The notes under the pieces are model-generated. The model saw only the letters and a list, made by a program, of their open reading frames with translations. It was not told the DNA's origin and made no database searches. A stretch of DNA of 64,000 nucleotides from Helichrysum umbraculigerum (lineage: Eukaryota > Streptophyta > Magnoliopsida > Asterales > Asteraceae), in the NCBI GenBank assembly GCA_949592205.1, contig CATIUR010000004.1, positions 93,704,337 to 93,768,336 on the forward strand, read 5' to 3'. How positions within the stretch are numbered: the first letter of the stretch is position 1; every line of letters starts with the position of its first letter. Below are positions 23,796-36,995 of this stretch, piece after piece. The position numbers and the translations under genes are program-made.

Positions 23796-24876
23796 TTTGA
23801 GTTAATTGCATGGATGGTCCCTGTGGTTTACACACCTTGTTTCTATACTTTACCTTTTGCATTAGAAGTCCAAAAACAAAATAGTTGTTATGTACTCGAT
23901 CCCTCGTTCAACTAAAATTACTAATATACCCTTATCATATTTTTATTGAATTTTCTAATTATTGCTGAAATCTATAATATTAAAAAATCACATACTTTGG
24001 GAAGGTTGGGAGTCTCAAGTGAACCTCCCATCTTGTTTATCAAATCAAATACTAACAAGAAAACGTCGTGAAGTCCAGAACATGAAAACATTAATAATCT
24101 CAAAACAATAAAACTAACAACAATAAACACCACAAACTTCTCTCAAATTAGTTCTTACAAGATCTAATTTTTAATTGAACCTCAAATTAGTTCTTGCGTC
24201 GATATATAGAATCTATGAAATAAATTATCAAAATCAACCGGATAATTTGTTTACTGGCGATTTTCATTACCACAAGCTCTAGCAGCAAGATCTGGTGTTT
24301 CTTCGGCGATTTGGATTTGGTTGATCTAGTGCTTATCCGGATAAGATGAGCAGCTGGGTGAAGGAAATGGGTGGTTAATGGTGGCTGCGAGCGGATTCGA
24401 CGAACCACCAATGTAACAACGATTGCGGTGGCAATAACTGATGATGCGCGAGGTCAGCCGCGATGGCGGTTTGAAGAATAAACAACGATTGCTTGAACTT
24501 TGTATGAGATTCAAATGTTATTTTTTCGATTAATGTTTGATTTGAGAATCAGATGGTGGTCGTGAATGTTGTGGTGTGGTGGATTTGGGTAGTTGAACTG
24601 ATGTGAAATTTGGGGGTTTAAAGCGTTGATATGAAATTATAGAATAAACATGCTAATAGGTGGATGGTGGTGACCGGAAAGTAATTAGGTGAAGATGGTG
24701 GCCGGAAAGTTGGTGGATGTGGAGTCATGGTGGTTATGAATTATGATATTATGGTTAGGGTTTTGAAAGAGGGAAGATACTTCAGGAAGAAGATGATGAC
24801 GTTGATTATTACATATAAATATATTTATTACGGAGTAGTGTTTTTTGTTCTTTAAAATGAGTTTAAAATTAAAAAC

Positions 24877-25043
24877 TGTTATAGATAATTATGGTTGTCC
24901 ATATCTCTTAAATATATACTAGATATTAGTTTCCTATTAGTTTACAATTATTTGGAGAATACTCTATTGTACTCTATATATACCCTATGGGTTCATATGA
25001 ATAATATCAATTCTTTCTCTCTATTATTCTTTAGTTTATAACA
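24877..25043 (+). mobile_element. 5' LTR of degraded Ty1/copia element
   Basis: A short LTR of 167 bp opens TGTTATAGATAATTATGG and closes TTTATAACA. The copy at 33782-33948 differs at about four positions (for example ATTTGGAG versus ACTTGAAG), roughly 2.4%. Perfect 5-bp duplications AAAAC lie at 24872-24876 and 33949-33953. CGTTATCAGC just after the LTR is the likely primer site. Confidence 0.9.
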
Positions 25044-25465
25044 CGTTATCAGCAAACCTAAAATATTTCCGATCGATTCGTAGCCGGCACTTGAAGACCG
25101 ACAATCAACTTTGAGGTACAAAATTAATTAGTTAATTTTTGTTTTCATCAACCAATAATATTTACGTTACATGCTATTTAATATTTGTTGGATTACATGT
25201 ATATTAGATCTCATACGTGTTAATTTATTATGAACTTATTATCTACATATTGAAGATGTGTTCTTTGTATACATGATTCTGATCCACGTGTATTGCTAAA
25301 TTTAACAAAATTAACGTTAACAATGAATCGTTTATGATTATTTGATGTTATTATATATTATTCAAATATTGATTGATTCATTAAAATATGATCTATGCTT
25401 TAGATTAGGCAATATGATTTTCGGTAATTTGATCTTCGGGTTCCTTGTAATCATAATTTTAAATT

Positions 25466-27317
25466 GAGAAAATTGCCCAAATCGTCCTTGTGTTTGTCTA
25501 AAAAATCACAATCTATCCCTTATTTTATGAAATGTCACCAGACATCCATGTATTTATTATTTTCGCTCACTAATAGTCCCAGTTCACAAATTTTGTTAGT
25601 TTATTCTTTAATCACAGTGAAATGACTATAACACCCTCATCATCTTCTTTTTCCTAAAAAGAAGACCACCTATGATCAACAACACACATCCCACACAAAA
25701 TTACACATTACACATATTAATTAAACTTTCAAGAACAGCGACGACTTCAAGCATTCAACATCAGCCCTGCATTTTCTTCTCTATCTTCTACATATCTATT
25801 CTCCCTCTCTAATTATATACCTCTATGGCTCTATCTGTTTAATTTCTTATCTGATGCATACTATAATACTCCCTCCGTCCCATATTAATAGTCCAGTATT
25901 TCATTTTGGGCTGTCCCAAATTAATTGTCCACTTCCATAAATAGATAAAAATGATGAGATAAAATCCTTTTACACCCTTACTTTATATATGTAGGACAAA
26001 AAAGTAGGTAAAAAGTAAATGGTAAAACTGTAATCTTATCAAAAAGTAAAAGAGAAGTTAATGTTTTCTTAAACTGCGTGTTTTTTGTCTGGGGACAATT
26101 AAATTGGGACGGAGGGAGTATAAACTAAACAAGCTAGAAACTCAAAACCCCAATTGAAACAAAATAAGAATGAAAAAGATTTACAACATGGTTCATTATT
26201 ATAAGTTCATTTTGAATAAAACGTAGATAAAAATCATAAAATAAAGTGTCAAGATCTGAAAATCGAAAACCAACTCTGGTCAAGCCCACCGTATCCGGCC
26301 AACGCACCATCTTTGGCCTTGGTTTTCGTCGGTCTATAAATCGAAAGCAAAATCAATCCCAGATCCGATAATCGAAAGCAAAGAAACAAAACAAACACAA
26401 ATTCAAGTAGATCCAGAAAAAAAAGAACGATGAAGATTCTCAGGTGGTCGGACTTTCACCTTCACAAGTGAAAAATAGATCACTACCGGAAAAACAAAGA
26501 ACGGATGGAAAATCACATCACCGTCACTGCCGGAAAAAACAAAGACCGGATGGAAAATCACGTCACCGTCACTGCCGGAAAAACAAAGACGATTATCATT
26601 CAAAGGGTTCGAGATCTTGCCTTTTGTTCAGGGGAATTCAAGATCGTTTTTCAGATTTGTTTAAACCAATGATTACCAATTGATTCTCTTGATCATGATT
26701 ATTCATCATCGTACGTGATTTAATTCGAAGAAATCGGAATTGGATATGAATTTAAAAATCAGAGATTTTGATAGATATATTTTGCCATTGTGGAGGTTAA
26801 AACAAAATAAAAACAAACAAGTGAACAAATAATTATAAGAAATTGAAATTGTACGAAAGTGTGAATACATTGAAGCCTCATGGGGTTTGCTTTTGCTTGA
26901 AAAAATCTTGGTTTTAATTGCACAGGTTCTTCACGTGAAGCAGGAGGTCTACTTTATCAAATTATAGTTTTAACGATTTATTGATTATAAAAATAAAAAT
27001 GTAGTTTTGTTTAGGTTAGTAAATTTTGTAAGATAATAAAAATGAGCTTATTATGGTCAGGCTTTTAATATTGGTGGGGATCCGACAGATGATTCGAAAG
27101 ATCTTTAGTAAAAATAGGGTTTGAGGAGGAAACCGGAGAAGATGAGGGTATTTTGGTCTTTTTAATATGATTTAACGGAAAAAGTTAATAGATTTAACGA
27201 AGTGGACTATCAGTGAGCGAAAATAACAAATACAAGGATGTCCAGTGACATTTCGTAGAATAAGGGACGAATTGTGATTTTTTAGACAAACACAATGACG
27301 ATTTGAACAATTTTCTC
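25466..27317. mobile_element. MULE nested in copia, possible Pack-MULE
   Basis: Inverted ends of more than 110 bp open GAGAAAATTGCCCAAATCGT and close with the near-complement. Perfect 9-bp duplications TTTTAAATT are at 25457-25465 and 27318-27326. The interior at 26230-26650 is less AT-rich and includes a ~45-bp tandem repeat built on GATGGAAAATCAC and GTCACTGCCGGAAAAA, which may be captured gene sequence. No transposase frame is present. A Stowaway MITE sits inside it at 25869-26118. Confidence 0.85.
25869..26118. mobile_element. Stowaway MITE, 250 bp
   Basis: Clean termini CTCCCTCCGTCCCA and TGGGACGGAGGGAG are flanked by TA. This is the canonical Stowaway (Tc1/mariner-derived) form. It lies in the MULE at 25466-27317, so it is the innermost layer of the nest. 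Confidence 0.92.
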
Positions 27318-27326
27318 TTTTAAATT

Positions 27327-29376
27327 TGTACACATATTGATTGTTGGTATTAAGCGCATAGTTCATTCATTCATTGTTCATGCTTTTACTTTATCAATGG
27401 TTTGGTAGATTTATATAATCAAGATCTCTTCGTGATTTTACTTGATTTATATTAAATTACGAATTGGATACATCTATATTGAGTTATTTGTTGTATGAGT
27501 ACTATAACAAAATTATCTTCGTTTTAGTGGAGACAACATGAGTTTTAAACCTTGATGTTATATGAAAAGATTTGATAAATATGTAATCAGAAATTTGTGA
27601 CTGAAGATACGTAGGCATGATTAATCTTTTATTTGATTACTTGTTTGGTCAAAGTTTTATATGAAGTACGTTCTAGGACCAAATTGATGTTAACTAGGTG
27701 TGATTTGCGCCTCACATTGTAAGGGGATTGATTTTAGTTTTGCAATTCAATTATATGTGCATGTAACAAATTGTTATTTATGATGATCTTTTTATTAGTA
27801 TGAAAACAATTTGGTAGTCTCAAGTTAACATTTAGTTGCCTGATTTTAATGTTATTTGATTCGTTTTGTAGTTTTTAAATTACAATTTAGCAATATATTG
27901 GATTTTCTGTAGTATATATGTTGTATGATGGAGACAAAAGGAATAAGTAAAAAATCATTACCTAGGTAATTTCACGAGAAGTTTATGTCTCAATTTTATG
28001 ATAAATGGTAACAAAACATCTAAAATATGATGATAAATTGGTATTTTAGTTTGTTAATTGATTATAAGGAGTAATAATGATTATTTGTGGTCATCGTATG
28101 TAAATGGTTTAGATTACTTTGAAAAGCTTTTATTTTACCCACAACTCCACTTTATTAATAAATTGAATAGATTGAAAAGTATTCTTAAAATCTAATCCGT
28201 AATTTATAAATTGTACATTCTTGTTACAATGCATGATTTATGCTTTTATGTGTTTTGTCGTACGTGATTATATATGCTTTTATGAGTTACATAATATGAA
28301 TATGTTTTAAGATCATCGTCTAGTAATCTATTTGAGACCCTGAATGTCTAGTTGTGATTAAAAACTCAAACGAAAGTATAATTATTTTATATGCTTATGG
28401 TTTCCGGATCCAATCTATCACACCTTCTTTTGATTTGTAAAATGTACAGTTTTGTGTAAAGTAAGTTGAAAGTATCTTTAACATTTGGTTCATAACTTAT
28501 AAGAGTTTTTAATAAACTTAGTAATTATATTCATGGGTAATACACTTTCCGGTACCCATGCCATTATTAATTCTTGATAATTATACATAGTTATATTACA
28601 TATGGGTCTCACATGTCAATTGGTAGAATTTATCAAATTATTATTTTTATTGTGTTCATATATAGACTACATGCTTTTATCATGATATGCAATCATAATT
28701 AGTACATATATCATGCATGAATATTCAGCTAGATAGAACCTACTACGGTTGAAGATAAATACCATCCATGCTATATACTTGAACCTACGTTTGGCTTAAC
28801 TTCTACTCTATTTATTAGTATACTTGAACCTACGTTTGGCTTAACTTCTACTCTATTTATTAGTATGTTTGATTATTCGTTGGGTAGTATTTATCACCTG
28901 CCTTGTAGTCTTATGATAAGATATATACTATATATTGTGTTATCTCAAATATTCGAATGTTATACTTTGACACTATTAAAATGGATTATATCAAGTTCTC
29001 ATAGTGTATATAAACATAATTAATATAAAAGGTTCATTTGTAAATGTGGTACGATTTAAGGAAACTTTACGATATTGAAAGTTGGATCATTATTGGTTAT
29101 GTCACCAAAGTCCACATGCTGTAAAATTTAAGCCGTTCTTGTACATATTCTTTCACTTAATTTTATGTGAAGAGGACATGATTTATAAAGCACATATTAT
29201 CTCTAATAGAAACATAGTTAGAGGTCTTCTATTATCACCATTATGAAAACATTCAAAATAAGTTTATGGTAGATGATCCGTCATGAATATATTCACTTAT
29301 GGTTATTACTTATCGGATCATATTAGATTTAAATGAATGCATGTGTTTAACTCGGCTATTTGATATATTACTTGTC
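27327..29376 (+). other. Degraded copia interior, gag side
   Basis: AT-rich DNA between the nested MULE and the hAT element where gag of the copia element should lie. I see no preserved gag motif, so it is either fully decayed or replaced. A 45-bp unit is perfectly duplicated in tandem at 28774-28863. Confidence 0.4.
28774..28863. repeat. 45-bp perfect tandem duplication
   Basis: The unit beginning TATACTTGAACCTACG and ending TTTATTAG occurs twice head to tail with no difference that I could see. This suggests a recent local duplication in otherwise old DNA. Confidence 0.85.
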
Positions 29377-29384
29377 ACTTGATA

Positions 29385-30425
29385 CAGTGGCGGATCCAGG
29401 AATTTTTTTCATGGGGGGCCTTCGGTTATATCATAACATAGTCGAAAAAAAGGTTGGTTCATTCAAACCCAATTATCCATATAAAAAATCACAATAGAAG
29501 GCCAGTTTGGATTGAACTATATAAAAACTTTTATTCTTCTAATTGACGAAGTTATTAAGCAATGGGGACTACTACTTCAAAATCAATCTTATTTAAATAT
29601 ACAAATGAGACAAGTAATTATGAAACTAAATGCTTACAAGAAAGTAGAAAATATTTATATATCAGTAGATTCAAAAGACCTTATGTGCCTTCTTTAAAAT
29701 ACTAGTGTACTAAACTTAACAAGTTTTTATTTCTGTGTTATTTTATTTTTAAATAGATAGTTTACTTATATGTAGATGCTAGTTTAATATGTTTATTTAG
29801 TTAGATATATGTAATAATATCTTATGCTATTTCTATTATACTCAAAGTATATCACAATATAAGTTTTTTTTTTTTTTAACTTTCTTAACCTTTAAAAGAG
29901 AAAGTACGAATTTAAAATATTCTCAAGGGCATACAGTATCATATTTAAGAATAATAATAGTAACTAAAACGATTAACTAATAGAATTAATAAGTAGTCAT
30001 CCATAATAATATTATGAAATGTGAATTGTTACATTATGAATATTAAAGGGTTTAAATGTATATTGTATAATAATGATGGGTATCTAAAAAGAAAGTTTTT
30101 AAAAGAAAACAAATGGGTCCCAGATGGGGCCACTTGTTGTCTTCTTCACCATATATCTCTGGCTCTCTCTCTCTCTGCAATTCATTTCTCACCATTAACA
30201 CAAATCATATACCTCTAAAATTCTTCCTTGGCCATGTAACTTTACATTATAAACATATATCAAAACTATAAAATTGGCTTTACAATCCAAAATTGATGGC
30301 ATTATTGGGGGCCAAATCATTTATGAGTTGGGGGCCTTACATATAGCTTTAAAAAATTTGCCTTTACAACCCAAAATTGAGGGGGGGCCTCGGACCCCCT
30401 ACCTATAACGTTAAATCCGCCCCTG
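29385..30425. mobile_element. hAT non-autonomous element, 1.04 kb, nested in copia
   Basis: The ends CAGTGGCGGATCCAGG and ATCCGCCCCTG are flanked by perfect 8-bp duplications ACTTGATA (29377-29384 and 30426-30433). G-rich GGGGGCC blocks lie just inside both ends. The short frames within it show no transposase motifs. Confidence 0.9.
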
Positions 30426-31019
30426 ACTTGATATATGATGAATTTTATTAAAAGTGATTGACAACATGATAAATGTATGATTAGTGAAAGATTCAGTTGA
30501 ACATTTTGAATACGTGACACTATAGTTGTGATACTCCCTAAACCTAGTCATAAACAACATTGACTATGGTAATTTTAAATCGGTAGAATGGGCTTACTTG
30601 ATCATGTTGTTATTTCTAACTTGATACTATGTAGGCATGATACTATGTGTAATAGAATGTTATTTAGAGAAATATATTTATGAGGATATTAGGTGCAGTT
30701 TTGATTTATCACCGTAACTACTTGAGCAAATACATTGAGCTATAATGTAAATTGCATGAAACCGATAAGCATGTTATATGCAATACTCATATATGTTATT
30801 GGTATGGGTGTGATACTTATTTGTTATGCTATATGGTATTTTTCATATAAATGTGCTCATCTATTTTTGGTATCATGTATATTTTAAGTGATGATGATAA
30901 TAATGCATGCATCGGAGAAAGAATAGCATCAAGTAATAATGCATGCAATAACATTATACAAACAAGTGCAATTGAAGCACTTATGGTCATAAATTTGTCG
31001 TTTTATGGACCTCAATTCT

Positions 31020-33560
31020 TATATAAATTGGCATGACCGGCAAGACCATCCCGAGTCAATGATGATGCGAAATGTATATAAGAACTAGAAAGTTCTTAAC
31101 AATGGTGATTTTGACATGAGTTGAATGCTCTCAAAGCTAATCCATTACCGACTAAAAGTGAGATTGAATCGCGTAATATTCTAGATATGATAAAAAGGGA
31201 TATATGTAGGTGCGCATATATATCCTCCCAACTGACCATTTAGAGTTTTAAATCGATGCATCGTCTAAATGGTCATAAAAGTGCAACCTAGAGTTTGCAT
31301 GGTTAAATGACTCGCCTATTGAGATTGCGAGCACATATTCTAGATGTTTTGGCAATGTCGGTGAGTGTATATATTGATGAATTACATACTTAGTGTCTTC
31401 GGTTGATTGTAATATGTGTTGAACATCTATTAGTTTATACACCGATTACTTTTGTCGAACTGTGAACAAATGTTTTTTAGTATACCGCAAAGACTGCGGT
31501 CATGATGAGAGAATAACTATTACTTATAGTATGGGGCCATGTTAGTAAACATGAAACAATATGAATTCGCATCGGGCCAACATGATTATGATGACTCTCC
31601 ATGATAATTGGTCATGAAAAGACATTTCCATCTTAAGAGTTTCTTTTTGTTTGTGCGGTATTTTATTTGCTCCACCACAATGCACAACGTCTAGATGTGA
31701 AAAATGTTGGGAATATGTATGGGGAGGGGATAAGCAGCATAAACTTGAATTATCACAATATGATATTGATCCTCATGGTGAAGAATGAACTCAAAGTTCA
31801 AATGATAATTCATATTAAATAGTTGCCAGACATATTCATTGACTGGAATTGAGTGACTAAGTCACATGTATAAGCTGCTCATGCTCCGGTTAAGATTGGT
31901 AATAAGTCCACGGCATGTGAAACGTGGTAGATTAATCGATTCCAATAAAATCTTCAAAGTAAAAAGGGAGCAAGAAATTAAGATGGTCAAATTGAGGTAA
32001 TAAAGACCCCGTGAGAATTTGCTAGAGAGACACTAGACATGAAGGTTCTTGATGAACCTCGGGTACCCTAAAAGTGAAAACCGAATAGTGACAAGATTCT
32101 AGTAATATATATTGTGTCTCATACTTTGTGGAATCGAATAAATGAAATCGACGTCGTTAATATTTTGTATAATGTAGCGCTATATGTTGTTAACGAGGAT
32201 CGTAGAAGTATTCTTGCTAAGAAGTGCAGATGTTGAAATTATTGGCCAATATGGAAAGACGCATGAAATTTATGAAAAATATAATCTCTTGATGTGAGAT
32301 GGTTTGGCTTAAGTTCTATACACTTGAAAGTGTAAAATATATCATATATAAATCGGTCTTGATGCAAAAAGCCCAATGAGAATGAAATTATGAGATATAA
32401 GCAAGAGTGATGATACAAAGATTATTTGCAAAGACTGAGATTTATTTATGAGGAGATACTTTTGATTGGTGGATGCAACTATTTTATTGATTTCTTAGAA
32501 AGTCTGGCAATAGAAAAAGAAAAGTGAATCGCGTCTATTGGATATTATTAGAGCTCATTTACTTTGAAACTCCGTGAATAATATGAAATGCTTAAAGCAT
32601 GTTTCACAATTTATAAGATCTTAAGATAGAAATATAGGTTCTCGAGAACACTAGTCGATCATACTGAGAAAGTCCTTATATCGATTATATTAATTAGGCG
32701 AGTGATAAATAGCCCCGTTGAATATTTCTTGATAGAGTATGATATGGAAAATGATTATGTTTGCATATACATTTTGAAAACATGTTCGAATGCACACATA
32801 TTATGATTCATATATTATTGGAACTATTTTGGAAGCTTCCAAAGGCGATTTGAAAAATATATTGAAATGAATGATTATTGTGAAGACAAGGTTTTGTCAT
32901 GGATTAAATATTGATGATGTAGTCTTTGTGCACCACGAAATCTAGAGGTGCTAATAAGATTTTATGGGCTAACAATATGCACTAAGCACTTCAATTTCGC
33001 TACCTTCAAGGTACGAAAAATATGAGTTTATATTTTACTAACCAATGCAAGACTAGTTTAGTTGGTTTTGTAGATGCGGGATATGTGTCCGACCACCATA
33101 CTGGTCGATCTCAAACTAGTTATATTTTCACAAGTGGCAGTACTGCAATTTCTTGGTGTTTAGTAAAACAAACAATCACAGCTACTTCATCAAATCATGC
33201 CGAGATTCTAGCAATTTATGAAGCAAGTCGAGAGTATGTTTGGTTACAAAATGTGATACATTAAATCCGTGATTCATGTGGTATTTCTTCTTGACATGAG
33301 GTACCTACAATATTATATGAAGACAATGCAGCATGCATCGCTCAACTTAAAGAAGGATATATCAAGGGTGATCGAACCAAACACATTGCACCAAAGTTCT
33401 TCTTCACTCATGACTTACAGAAATGTGGAGATATCAAGGTACAACAAGTCCGTTCAAGCGAGAATCTAGCAGATCTATTCACTAAGGCACTTCCTAGTTC
33501 AACATTTCGGAAGCTTGTTCGTGACATTAGGTTGCGCCGACTTGATGAATTCACCTGATG
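31020..33560 (+). pseudogene. Decayed Ty1/copia pol
   Basis: Order and fragments of a copia polyprotein survive with many stops and shifts. Around 31034-31075 is the HDR...HP...MMMR text of the GAG-pre-integrase domain. Around 31210-31400 is the integrase core. From about 32110 comes the linker before RT (VSHTLWNRI and similar), then the RT area to about 33000. At 33022-33264 an 80-codon frame is clear RNase H (GFVDAGYVSDHHTGRSQTSY, TATSSNHAEILAIYEASRE). A frame change follows, with YEDNAACIAQLKEG, KHIAPKFFFTHDLQ and ENLADLFTKALP near 33300-33500, the typical copia C-terminus. The element is dead. Confidence 0.88.
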
Positions 33561-33781
33561 TACTCATCAGAGGGAGGAAATACGCGCTGCACTCTTTTTC
33601 CCTTAGTTATGGTTTTATCCCACTGGGTTTTCCTAACAATGTTTTTAATGAGGCAGCATCCCCACGCGTATTAAAAGATTATGTACTCTTTTTCCTTCAC
33701 TAGGATTTTGTCCCATTGGGTTTTATCTAGTAAGGTTTTAATGAGGCATAAGTCTTTATGTAATGGACACCCAAGGGGGAG

Positions 33782-33948
33782 TGTTATAGATAATTATGGT
33801 TGTCCATATCTCTTAAATATATACTAGATATTAGTTTCCTATTAGTTTACAATTACTTGAAGAATACTCCATTGTACTCTATATATACCCTATGGGTTCA
33901 TATGAATAATATCAATTCTTTCTCTCTATCATTCTTTAGTTTATAACA
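33782..33948 (+). mobile_element. 3' LTR of degraded Ty1/copia element
   Basis: This is the partner of 24877-25043. It is preceded by the polypurine run AAGGGGGAG (33773-33781) and followed by the AAAAC duplication. The full copia insertion is 24877-33948, of which about 2.9 kb are later nested insertions. Confidence 0.9.
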
Positions 33949-34664
33949 AAAACTCTATTAAAAATGAATAAAACATTAAGAAAAGGGTATGTTAGTAATT
34001 TCAGTTGAATGAGGATTAAATGCGCAACAACCTTTACGTTTTTGGACTGCTGATGCAAAAAATGAAGTATAGGGACAAGGTGTGTTACTATGTGTAAACC
34101 ACAGGGACCATACATGCAGTTAACTCAAAAAAGAATTTTTTGAAAATATGCTTGCACTAAAAGAAGTTACTCTAATATGTTGCACTAGATCTCTTTAATT
34201 GATTTAAATTATACAACTCAACAATATAATACTAAATTTTTATATACTCACTATTAAATTATCATAAGACCGATCGTTATAATTAAAAATCTCAAAAATA
34301 TGAACGAAAATTTTATAACATTATGAAGTTTTTTTAATGAATATGATAGCAAACATTATATTTACTAATGTTAGGAATATTAATCGCGATTAATACATCA
34401 TATTAATATATTTAATTATTATAAATAATATTATTTAATGTGAATAGTGTTTAGTGCAACACTAAATTTAGTACCGCACTAAACACTATTTGCAATTGCA
34501 CTAAAATAGTGCATTGTTTAGTGCTACTGGAGTGACATTTTTACACTTTTACACTATTTTAGTTTAAAAAGTACATTTAATGTATACGTTTGAGATGGTC
34601 AAACCAATCAAGCAAGAGATTCTAAGTGGGGCCAAATTAATTTTTTGAGTGGGGTCCGTGACTA

Positions 34665-34925
34665 ATTCTTTTCCACTTCTTTACGTTTTTCATATATATA
34701 TACTTAGCTTGCATAGTCTAAATTCGTTTCTTTATCACTAAGGGAAAAAAAAGAGGGGGAAAGAAAGATTAGAAGAAAAAGCAGTAACACATACAATTCT
34801 TTTCCGCTTCTTTACATTTTTCATATATATATACTTAGCTTACAGTGTCTAATTTCGTTTCTTTAATCACCAAGAGAAAAAAAAAAAGAGGGAAAAAAAG
34901 ATAAGAAGAGAAAGAAGTAACACGT
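34665..34925. repeat. ~130-bp tandem duplication, leader-like
   Basis: Two head-to-tail copies (about 34665-34795 and 34796-34925) share TTCTTTACRTTTTTCATATA, a TATA-like run, CTTAGCTT, then purine-rich text ending RTAACACRTACA. The second copy runs into ACAG|GTATTTCT, which looks like a splice donor. This could be a duplicated promoter and non-coding first exon, but no matching coding sequence was identified downstream. Confidence 0.6.
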
Positions 34926-34929
34926 ACAG

Positions 34930-36138
34930 GTATTTCTCTATTTCTGCATTGATTTACAATGTTACATGCATCTTGATTTTTAATACTGTACGTTTTATAT
35001 ATTGCTTATTTGTTTGGACACGGACCATCGCTGCAAGAATAAAAAACTTGGGTTTGTTGGTCTATTATGTATATATTTCGAATAACTCACTCAAATGATG
35101 AAAAGAAATCAAAACGCCAATCGAGTTAATATTTTTGAAATTTAAGAATATTGCATGAAACTATAGTTGTGGGTGAATATAAGAAGAAGAAGAAGAAATA
35201 AACAAGTGGGTGTACGTGTTTTCTGAATTGAAATATATAGTTTTAAAGTCAGACATGAAGGTTCAATCACAATAAGTCAAGGATTAAATATTGATCCTGA
35301 TTCGACCTGATCTATTCCATTCGATTTATCAATATCAATACACCCAATATTATTGGGAGTTGATAGATACAACAAACAAATTACTTCATGCACAAAACTG
35401 TACAATCGTTAAAGCTCATAGTACAAACAGATTGAAGCATAAGTTTGGTGTGTGAATCAAATGTTTTGTTGTATTTATCACTTCCCATATTAAAAAGGGA
35501 TAATTAACACTAATCCTCATCTCATTTCTCATTTGAAACGATCATACCCCTTCAAATAATAACTCCACTTATTACACATTTAAACGATTGAGTAACTTTA
35601 TAATTTAATTGCTATTTAATAACGTTTAGAAACATGATCACCCCATGTTGCATCATAATTTTAACTGCCCTATGTAACCGACATATTTATTGGTGGTGAC
35701 TATTTAATCTCAAAGATCATTTGAATTCCGTTATTAACTTTCATTTGTGACCAACACATTTGTCCATTTCTTAACACAAAATATCTTTCCCTTGGTTCAC
35801 ATGATTATATATTACTTAATAAATTCCTTTTTATTCATAAAATTGATATTTATGTAGAAAAGAAAACAAAAAACCGTACGAATCTTCAGTAAAATATTGC
35901 CTTCATTTTAGAATTGATAATTTTCAATCATGAATTAAAAAAAAATCGCAATTTTCCTTCGAGTTATTTGTCCAGTATTTTGCCATTAGTATCATATCGT
36001 CATATTGTCTCTACTTCATTTGTGTTATCAAATGGGGTCAAATTCATGTAGGTATGTGGGAAAGTAGGAAATCATATATGTATCTAAAGCATGCTTGAAA
36101 GACAATATTTTATATAATGCATTCAGTTATGTAATTTT

Positions 36139-36203
<65 letters not shown>

Positions 36204-36740
36204 ATTATATGATATCAGGATTTGAAAATAGGGGGGTTTATTCGATAATTAAATACTAACAATAGAAATTAACTTTATTCACCCACATTATAACAAAGTA
36301 TTACTTTTAATAAAAGAAGTAAACAACCATGGAGCCAGGATTGTTTTTTCTTTGACACATGATTAAACTAAAATTTTGAAGTTAAATCATATTAACAGAA
36401 AATAGTATAACATTATTGAACAATAAATAAAAGTGTGAAAACAACAATCTAATATCATAAATATATTAAAAACAGAAAACTAATGACCATCAAAAAATAA
36501 TACTCCGTATATAACAATGATAGCAAACAAAAATAAAATCGGATGTAAAGAATAATCGATTATTGGATTAGATACTTATCAAATCTCAATTTTAAGAATA
36601 TTTGGGCTTGGGCTATTTATTGCAATTAGGCTAATGAGTTTGTCTGCTAATTATGGGAGCTGGACTAAAATAACCAGATCTGGGCTACTACATTTTTGTT
36701 GAAGTTGAGCCACTTGGGGGAGGCTGACCACCCCTTATTA
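34930..36740. other. Intergenic AT-rich DNA with (AT)n
   Basis: No gene is supported. A long (AT)n microsatellite occupies about 36141-36200. Confidence 0.5.
36141..36200. repeat. (AT)n microsatellite
   Basis: About 30 uninterrupted AT units. Confidence 0.95.
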
Positions 36741-36744
36741 TATA

Positions 36745-36995
36745 CTCCCTCCGTATCAATTTTATTATCCCCAGACAAAAAACACGCAGTTTAAGAAAAA
36801 TATCACTATCTCTCTTACTTTTTGGTAACAAGACAATTTTACCCTTTATTTTTTGCATACCTTTTTGTCTTACATATATAAATTGGGGGCATAAATGAAC
36901 TTTATCTCATTATTCTTTTCCATTTATAGAAGTGGATAATTAAATTGGGACATCCCAAAAAGGAATACTGGACGATAGATACGGGACGGAGGGAG
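36745..36995. mobile_element. Stowaway MITE, 251 bp
   Basis: Termini CTCCCTCCGTATCAATTT and ACGGGACGGAGGGAG are flanked by TA. Internally it reads as the inverse of the copy at 25869, so it is the same family in the other orientation. Confidence 0.9.

Larger units (their letters stand above)
23796..34135. mobile_element. Outer MULE-like element containing nested insertions
   Basis: Inverted ends of about 150 bp lie at about 23796-23945 and 33954-34135. They share TTGAGTTAAYTGCAT, GGTCCCTGTGGTTTACACA and a block of AAAATTACTAATATACCCTT type. The interior before the copia insertion (24000-24876) is non-coding, with short GC-richer stretches at 24280-24480 that could be captured gene DNA. I could not find a clean 9-bp target duplication, so the class is inferred from the long inverted ends. 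The Ty1/copia element interrupts it close to the right arm. Confidence 0.6.
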
